Assembly (NCBI GenBank): GCA_947579605.1
Contig: OX388314.1
Span: 7,936,001 to 8,000,000 of the forward strand
DNA: 64,000 nucleotides
From: Athripsodes cinereus
Lineage: Eukaryota > Arthropoda > Insecta > Trichoptera > Leptoceridae
Reading direction: 5' to 3'
The position numbers and the translations under genes are program-made. This document shows, in pieces, positions 58,323 through 64,000 of this stretch (positions within the stretch are counted from its first letter, which is position 1; every line of letters begins with the position of its first letter). The notes below the pieces were generated by a model. That model had not been told where the DNA came from. It saw only the letters and a list, made by a program, of their open reading frames with translations, and did no database searches.

Positions 58323-60349
58323 GCAATATGTAAGGTGTCAAATATTAGTTGTCTGTGATGCTTCATAATATCCGTTTAAAAGTCAAATAAGTTATATCAT
58401 TCAATAGGCATATTACTCTTCGGTGAATCAAAGACGGTAGATGTAGGTACATAATGTTTTACCTTTCTTTCACTGATTTCTTGTTAATTTGCTTACAAGA
58501 GTGGAAGACCTTTCCTATTCCGAGGACATCACAAACTCACATCATATATATAATACTATAGTTCTCAGCATATTATTATGATGCTAAAGAACATTTTCCT
58601 GTAGAATAGAAGACGGTGTAGTGTTTTGTATAAAATATTCTAGGATCTTGATAACAATGAGAAAATAATAGAGAAGAGACAGCTATGCTGTTATAGAGAA
58701 TGTACAAAAGATACAGGAAGATAGTAGAGAGGAACCTTATTCAACTTAGATAAGGTATTTTACAGATAACTACTTTCTTTCAATACAATTTTCTCAATGT
58801 GTGCGAATCTAAGGAGTATGTCTGACCTCAGATGGGATTAATTTATCCTTGTATTCAAATAATGTGATCCGAAAAGTATTGAATTATCGTGAAATGTCGT
58901 TAAAATATCAATATTGAAAAAAATAGAAGTGTTATGTAAATTAAAACTAGAGTGTTTCATTTGTTAACATAAAAATAGTGCAGTGTCTTCAGTTTATAGT
59001 TTATTATTTTTATCTCTTGGGTTAGTATTAAGATATTAAGCTAGTTTTAAGATGTTGCGCTTTTTAATAAACGTGCCTATTGCACAAAATTGTTTGTTTT
59101 ATTTTATGTTGTTTTATTATATGTATATATTATACAATAAAGACTTACTATTATCTCACATAAAATCGTTTAAAAACAGCAGTTGACATTATTCTTATTG
59201 GAAACAAGGCTGTTGATCAGTATGGTCAAGTGGTAGTATCATTGCTTGCTCTTTGTTTATCATAGTATGTCTCTCTACTTACATTATAGTGATTATATTG
59301 GATGTGTGTATTGTATTACCTACAGTTGGACTATGTTATCCTGATATCGGACATTATTATCTACAGAGGGTTGACAGTTGCACGATGCTCAAGATAACAG
59401 CCACAGCGAGTCGCAGCATCTACCCTGCCAACCCAGGACGATATACACCTAAGCTTTTAATTGGCAACATATTTTCCTGCCTGCCTCTACTCTTTGCTAT
59501 ACACATATACTACCTATTATAGATAGTAATTCGTTTACTTTTTACTAAATACATAATGTTATCTAAATGGTAGTTCAATAAGGTAAAAAAGAATATACAT
59601 AATGTTCACTGCGCGTATAAACGTTTTTCATTAACTCTCAGTGTTAAATTTTAAATTGTATTTGAAAACATTCAATTCCTTACTTTTTGTACTATTTTTC
59701 CAGGTTCCCTAAATGCAATAAATTTGTAAGTTTAGTAAGTATGTACCAAATGTGTAACTTTGTTAATTTGATAATTTATATATCAGTTTTCCCAATCAAA
59801 ATAATTATATTTGTATGTTCAAAATCAATATATTGGAGTAGGTACGTTATTTATTGTGAAAAAGTATACGAAAGATTTGAATTGAAATTGAATTCCATAA
59901 TTTTTTACTTTTCAGCCAATCATAAGTATAAATTTTCAAAACACAGATAAGATATGGGGTTGGGACTTTATAGATAATGCCAACGCGAGCATTATAAAAT
60001 ACACTGTACCGCTGTAAGGACAATCGTCACAATTAGTTATTAAAAATTGTTTAATTTTTGTACTAGTTGAGATGAAACTTTGTGACTCTTTCAGCTAGTA
60101 CTACATATTTATAACCACATTCTGTGTATAGCTTTATCTACCTTAAAGCTATGATAGCGGCCACACTAGATACAGTCAGAGAGCTGATAAGGGATCTTCT
60201 GGTAGCAAGCAGCTTGTTTATAAAAAATACAAGTATTTTACACATTTACAAAGATTCTTGAACAGAATTACCCCTTTCTAGCTATTAAAGAAACTACTTG
60301 TAAAGTTATTGGAATTGAAGCAAATGCTGTGATCTGAAATATTCTATAG
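58323..60349. other. Anonymous stretch
   Basis: No gene supported. The 89-codon frame at 59253-59522 is somewhat GC-richer at its end (ATAACAGCCACAGCGAGTCG) but unrecognised. The 87-codon frame at 59687-59950 follows a TATTTTTCCAG that could pass for a splice acceptor, with no other support. Confidence 0.4.
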
Positions 60350-60415
60350 GAATCTCCCACAAGTGGGGTAACCAGCAGACTAACCGCATGTAATAAAAAT
60401 ACGGGTCATCCTCCA
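60350..60415 (-). repeat. SINE-A 3' scrap
   Basis: AATCTCCCACAAGTGGGGTA then ACCAGCAGACTAACCGCATG, the reverse complement of GGCTACCCCACTTGTGGGA. Confidence 0.7.
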
Positions 60416-60469
60416 ATAAAAAAAGTTATACGGAATGGGTGTCTGAGTTAGTTAACTAGCCTTAAGTCG

Positions 60470-60690
60470 CTGAATTTAAGATTTTGAATGTTTTATTCAT
60501 GATATTTGAGGGACGTCTGTGCTTTACATGCAGGACACTCAAAAACCTACATAAAAGTATAGGAGACCTATTACTTAATTTTATATTGGCACGGAGAGGA
60601 CAGCTTGCATGTTTATTATATGCAGATGGTCTGCTGGCTACCCCGCTTGTGGGATATGCCGTGATGGTATAGTAGTAGTAGTAGTAGACC
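60470..60690 (+). repeat. SINE-A copy with rearranged 5' half
   Basis: The 3' half (60577-60690; ATTGGCACGGAGAGGACAGC, GTGGGATATGCCGTGATGGT, (TAG)n) is well preserved. The 5' part (60523-60570, CAGGACACTCAAAAACCTAC) reads in the opposite orientation, so two copies are fused head to head. Confidence 0.7.
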
Positions 60691-62822
60691 TATTATTTAT
60701 CGAGGAATTACAAAGACGTGAAATCTACGTCGCTTGACTAAATTCTTTCATAAACGTGTATTGAGTAAAATAAATAAGCTTCCGTGAGAGTTTGCACAGA
60801 TGAGATGAATTTAGGGATAGGTTTGTCTAAGAATTCTCTTCTTTTAATTTACCCTACTATGGATATAGCTTTAAATATGTCAATAGCTCTAAAATCTTTG
60901 TAACTGTTTGTTGTACGACACAATTTACTCATTCAAAGTATCTCATTTTGTATGTACTGACTTACCATTATTATTGATTATAATATATTATTATATACAC
61001 TTATCTATACTATAATTTTCCGTTGATTGAAATTATTGGCTTGGCTTATCATCTGTCGTCTACAAAGTAGACTAGGCTACTTAAGTAACTCACTATATTC
61101 TTATCTAGATTACAATGACTATAATAATAATAACAGCAACAATATCTATCAATGATCCAGTAAGAGATCTATGGATCTCTTGTGATATTATTATTTACTA
61201 GCGTCTTTGCCCGACGATTATTGGCGAATAAATTATGAATACCTAATCAATTTTATAATTTTCGAGTCAAATTAAATTCAATAAACATATGCCATTATAA
61301 CTAGAAATCATTGACTAACATAAATTTCGTACTTATGAAAATATTTCAAAGGATTAATTTAATTAAATAATGTTCTGTTGGCTGGAAGATTTAATTTATT
61401 TTCACAATGTAACAGAGTAAAATCTAATCGGAAGAAGTGAGAAAGGCGTCCCAACGCTTACGTATTGGCTCTAGACTGGCTCAAATGATCACTTTCGGTG
61501 TCCATGGATAACAGTCACCAATTACGGTTTTCTTATTGTCACGATATAAGGTTCATCAATCGAGAAACGGTTGATGCAAACCATGGTTTCTCAATACGGA
61601 AATACATTATCAAGGTACGCGATTTTTACATTCTTAAATCATTTTCTTAATCGTCAGTATGATATAAAATTATAATAAGGTGGATAACTGATTATTTAAA
61701 ATCATATACAAACGGACACCAAATAATGTTTATTCAACTATGTATGATGATTAACAATGCTAAATATAAGTTAAGTCTACCGTATGGTTAATACTTGTAC
61801 GCATTGCCATTATATTATAATAATATTGTATTGAATGATAATTATATTATGATAGTTTGTAATATCATGAATGTAGATCACTCATATAATAATAACATTA
61901 TAATAATCATATTATCATACAAGCTTTATACCTGACTTCGCTCAAAAAATAATAATGAAATAGTCAAGAAACAAACCATACGCACTAGAGAAATTGTCAA
62001 ACAATCCTTCTCATATATTTGACAGTAATTTTACATGAATTCATGTAAAATATTTTTTATTTTTTTGTACATATTAGACTAGTTTGTTAGCTGTTTTAAA
62101 TAACTACAATGTTTTCGGGCGCTAGCTGTCAAGAAGTATGGATTTAACCCCTGTTTTAATATTAATCAATTGAATAAATGAAAGCTAAACTGAATCATAC
62201 GAAAAAATATATTAAATACATATTCAATTTCAGATATTGGTTTCAGTGAAAATATTTTTCTTTATCAATAATAATACAGGTATATAGATAGGTATATATA
62301 ACGTTTGCAGTCGAGTTTAGTTACAAAAACATTTCCAAAGAGTGAGATTATGTGTAAAGTGTACCTACCTACCTATTAATTTTCTAATTAACGTCATCGT
62401 GTATATAATAGTGTTAACAAAACAAAACAAAATTTAATATAGTAGGACGATATGCAGTGGCGAGATTACTATGAAGTGATTTTCTCCATCTAACTACGAC
62501 ACATAAATAAACACACATTATGTGTTATAAACGAACTTAAATATTTATTATATTATATATAACACATAGATCGTGATATATGATACCATTTCAGATCAAT
62601 TAATACTATTATGACTAAATATAAATCATTGTGTGCAGATTTTAAATGATCAATTATCCACGCTCTTATTATATATTTTTTACCGATGACTAAACACATT
62701 CTTTTCAGAATGTAAAAAAAGTTCCACATCAATCGCGTACCTTGATATTTTTTTATGTGAAAATGAAGTTTTACACTTTTGAAATAGTTTGATAACAATT
62801 GATATTCTCACATGTACAGGTA
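60691..62822. other. Anonymous AT-rich stretch
   Basis: No gene or element supported. TTTACATGAATTCATGTAAA (62030-62049) is a perfect 20-base palindrome. Confidence 0.5.
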
Positions 62823-62945
62823 ATGTTTATTTATTTATTTATTTATTCATTCTTTACTGTACATTGATAAAAAACAATTACATAAAAGGTATACATTCAA
62901 ATTAAATACAATCAATATACAGAGGGCGAGTTCACACTCACTCAC
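62823..62945 (-). repeat. Retrotransposon 3' UTR, complete distal part
   Basis: Minus reading: AACTCGCCCTCTGTATATTG, ATTGTATTTAATTTGAATGT, ATACCTTTTATGTAATTG, CAGTAAAGAATGAATAAATA and an (AAAT)n tail. Serves as reference for the copies at 8487, 9137, 22550 and 40745. Confidence 0.8.
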
Positions 62946-63232
62946 ATAATTCCTATTTTTTAAAAAGATTTTACTTGTTCCTTCATGTATTATTCGATTT
63001 GTTCACCAGAGACGAGCTTACGGCTGTATTTTCACATAGGTACTATAATTGGTAGCCAAATGGTAAAGACACGGATTTACAATCGGGACGTCACGAGTTT
63101 TAATCTAGCTGCCGTCCTACTCCACCTTCAAAACACGTATATGCTATTTGTAGGTACATATGGATTTTAAAACTAATTCAGAACTATCGTTCTAAAAGCA
63201 AAATAAATATTTTTTCTTTTTTATTGTTTCAG

Positions 63233-63297
63233 AGGCACTTATATCCAACAGTTCACAAAAAAGTATGCTAGATTTGGACCTGGAAATGAATTCAAAG
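63233..63297 (+). other. Candidate 65-base exon
   Basis: Preceded by TTTTTCTTTTTTATTGTTTCAG and followed by AAAG|GTAAAAAATG, both fair splice signals. Two of the three frames are open across it: GTYIQQFTKKYARFGPGNEF then K (entering with 2 bases of a codon, leaving with 1), and ALISNSSQKSMLDLDLEMNS then K. GC is higher than in the flanks. I recognise neither peptide. Confidence 0.3.
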
Positions 63298-64000
63298 GTA
63301 AAAAATGTTGTTTTTTATTTTTTCGGGTACAAGTGGTCAAAATATAAACAATATTGTCTTCAGTCAGCTGATTTCATACTCCATTTTATCATAACTCTTC
63401 AATATCAACCAATTAAACAATCTTAATATATATGTAGTCTATTTTATTATTATACTTATGATCTACATCACCTGCTTCTGGCGTTAGTAATAATAATAGT
63501 ATCAGTTTTCCACAATAATCAATAATAAAAGTAATGTTATAATCACCAGACCATTTTATGTACCAGAAAATGGTTAATTATTGTTGTTGGCAAAATTACT
63601 TGCACCATTATTCACCAACAAACAATTGACCAATGTTTTCGAAAACAGCATTTTGTTTTGTGATTTTTATTTATAAACGTATATCATCATGATATCTCTC
63701 TTGGGTGAGGTAACCAGGTGTATTGATTATAAACACATTATTTATTTTTGCTACACATTTTTAACAAATATACTTCAAATCATATTTGTTCTATATTGAC
63801 TGTGGCCTTAGAAAATAATTTCAATGTTCTCGACGTAAGTGATCTTAATTTCAAGGTATAAAATAATCCAATGACAAAAACCAAAACTGATACAATAAAA
63901 CATTTTTCTAATAGTTATGTATATAGATGCTAGTTTCAAATTTCGAGAAAGTAGTATTGGATCGAATTCCGAAAGTATCCATATTAATTATTATTTACTT
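63298..64000. other. Anonymous AT-rich stretch
   Basis: No further gene feature supported. If the preceding candidate exon is real, this is intron. Confidence 0.4.

Noticed and set aside
63781..63840. Possible exon ending GACGTAAGT at 63835
   Set aside because: Good donor but a poor acceptor upstream (GTGGCCTTAG) and only about 25 bases long.

Overview
The window is AT-rich eukaryotic DNA with no operons, Shine-Dalgarno sites or dense coding. Several features point to an insect, most likely a moth or butterfly. The GTAGGTACCTAC-type motif is everywhere. There are non-autonomous Helitrons with lepidopteran-style ends (TCTAATATATAAAA at the 5' end, GCCGGG[T/C]CAGCTAG at the 3' end), several 3'-truncated RTE- and CR1/Jockey-like retrotransposons, and tRNA-derived SINEs. 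I found no complete host gene. The stretch is best read as intergenic or intronic DNA built up by transposon insertion. Only two short exon-like segments (13471-13502 and 63233-63297) hint at a host gene on the + strand, and they do not join in frame.

Layout. 1-1716 is the 5' part of a Helitron on the minus strand; a complete relative lies at 26630-28862 in the opposite orientation. Both carry the same embedded tRNA-derived SINE (SINE-B). 3.2-17 kb holds scattered copies of a second short element (SINE-A, ending in a TAG/GTA run), two short Helitrons, a nested retrotransposon insertion (8.5-9.2 kb), a 42-bp minisatellite (11.3 kb) and RTE scraps. 17-25 kb holds several reverse-transcriptase C-terminal fragments, a foldback element, a pogo-like MITE (21462-22142) and another TIR MITE (23055-23413). 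30-35 kb has more retrotransposon remnants and a poly-A-tailed SINE. 36.7-38.8 kb is a cluster of well-delimited elements: a nearly palindromic MITE, SINE-A inserted into SINE-B with a 10-bp target duplication, and a hAT MITE with a perfect 8-bp duplication.

The most notable object is 43840-52331. Two almost identical direct repeats of about 2.52 kb (TG...CA ends) flank a 3.4-kb internal region with no recognisable gag or pol. A purine-rich tract lies just before the second repeat. This is the architecture of a large non-autonomous LTR retrotransposon (LARD-like), and the near-identity of the repeats means the insertion or a conversion event is recent.

52.6-58.3 kb contains a Penelope-like GIY-YIG endonuclease remnant, a frameshifted RTE reverse transcriptase with its FADD motif, SINE-B, two more RT tails and a second hAT MITE with a perfect 8-bp duplication. 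From 58.3 to 64 kb there is little beyond SINE-A copies, one retrotransposon 3' UTR and the second candidate exon. None of the RT reading frames appears intact, so mobility of the non-autonomous elements would depend on enzymes encoded elsewhere. All family assignments come from reading motifs and comparing copies within the window; no database search was run.
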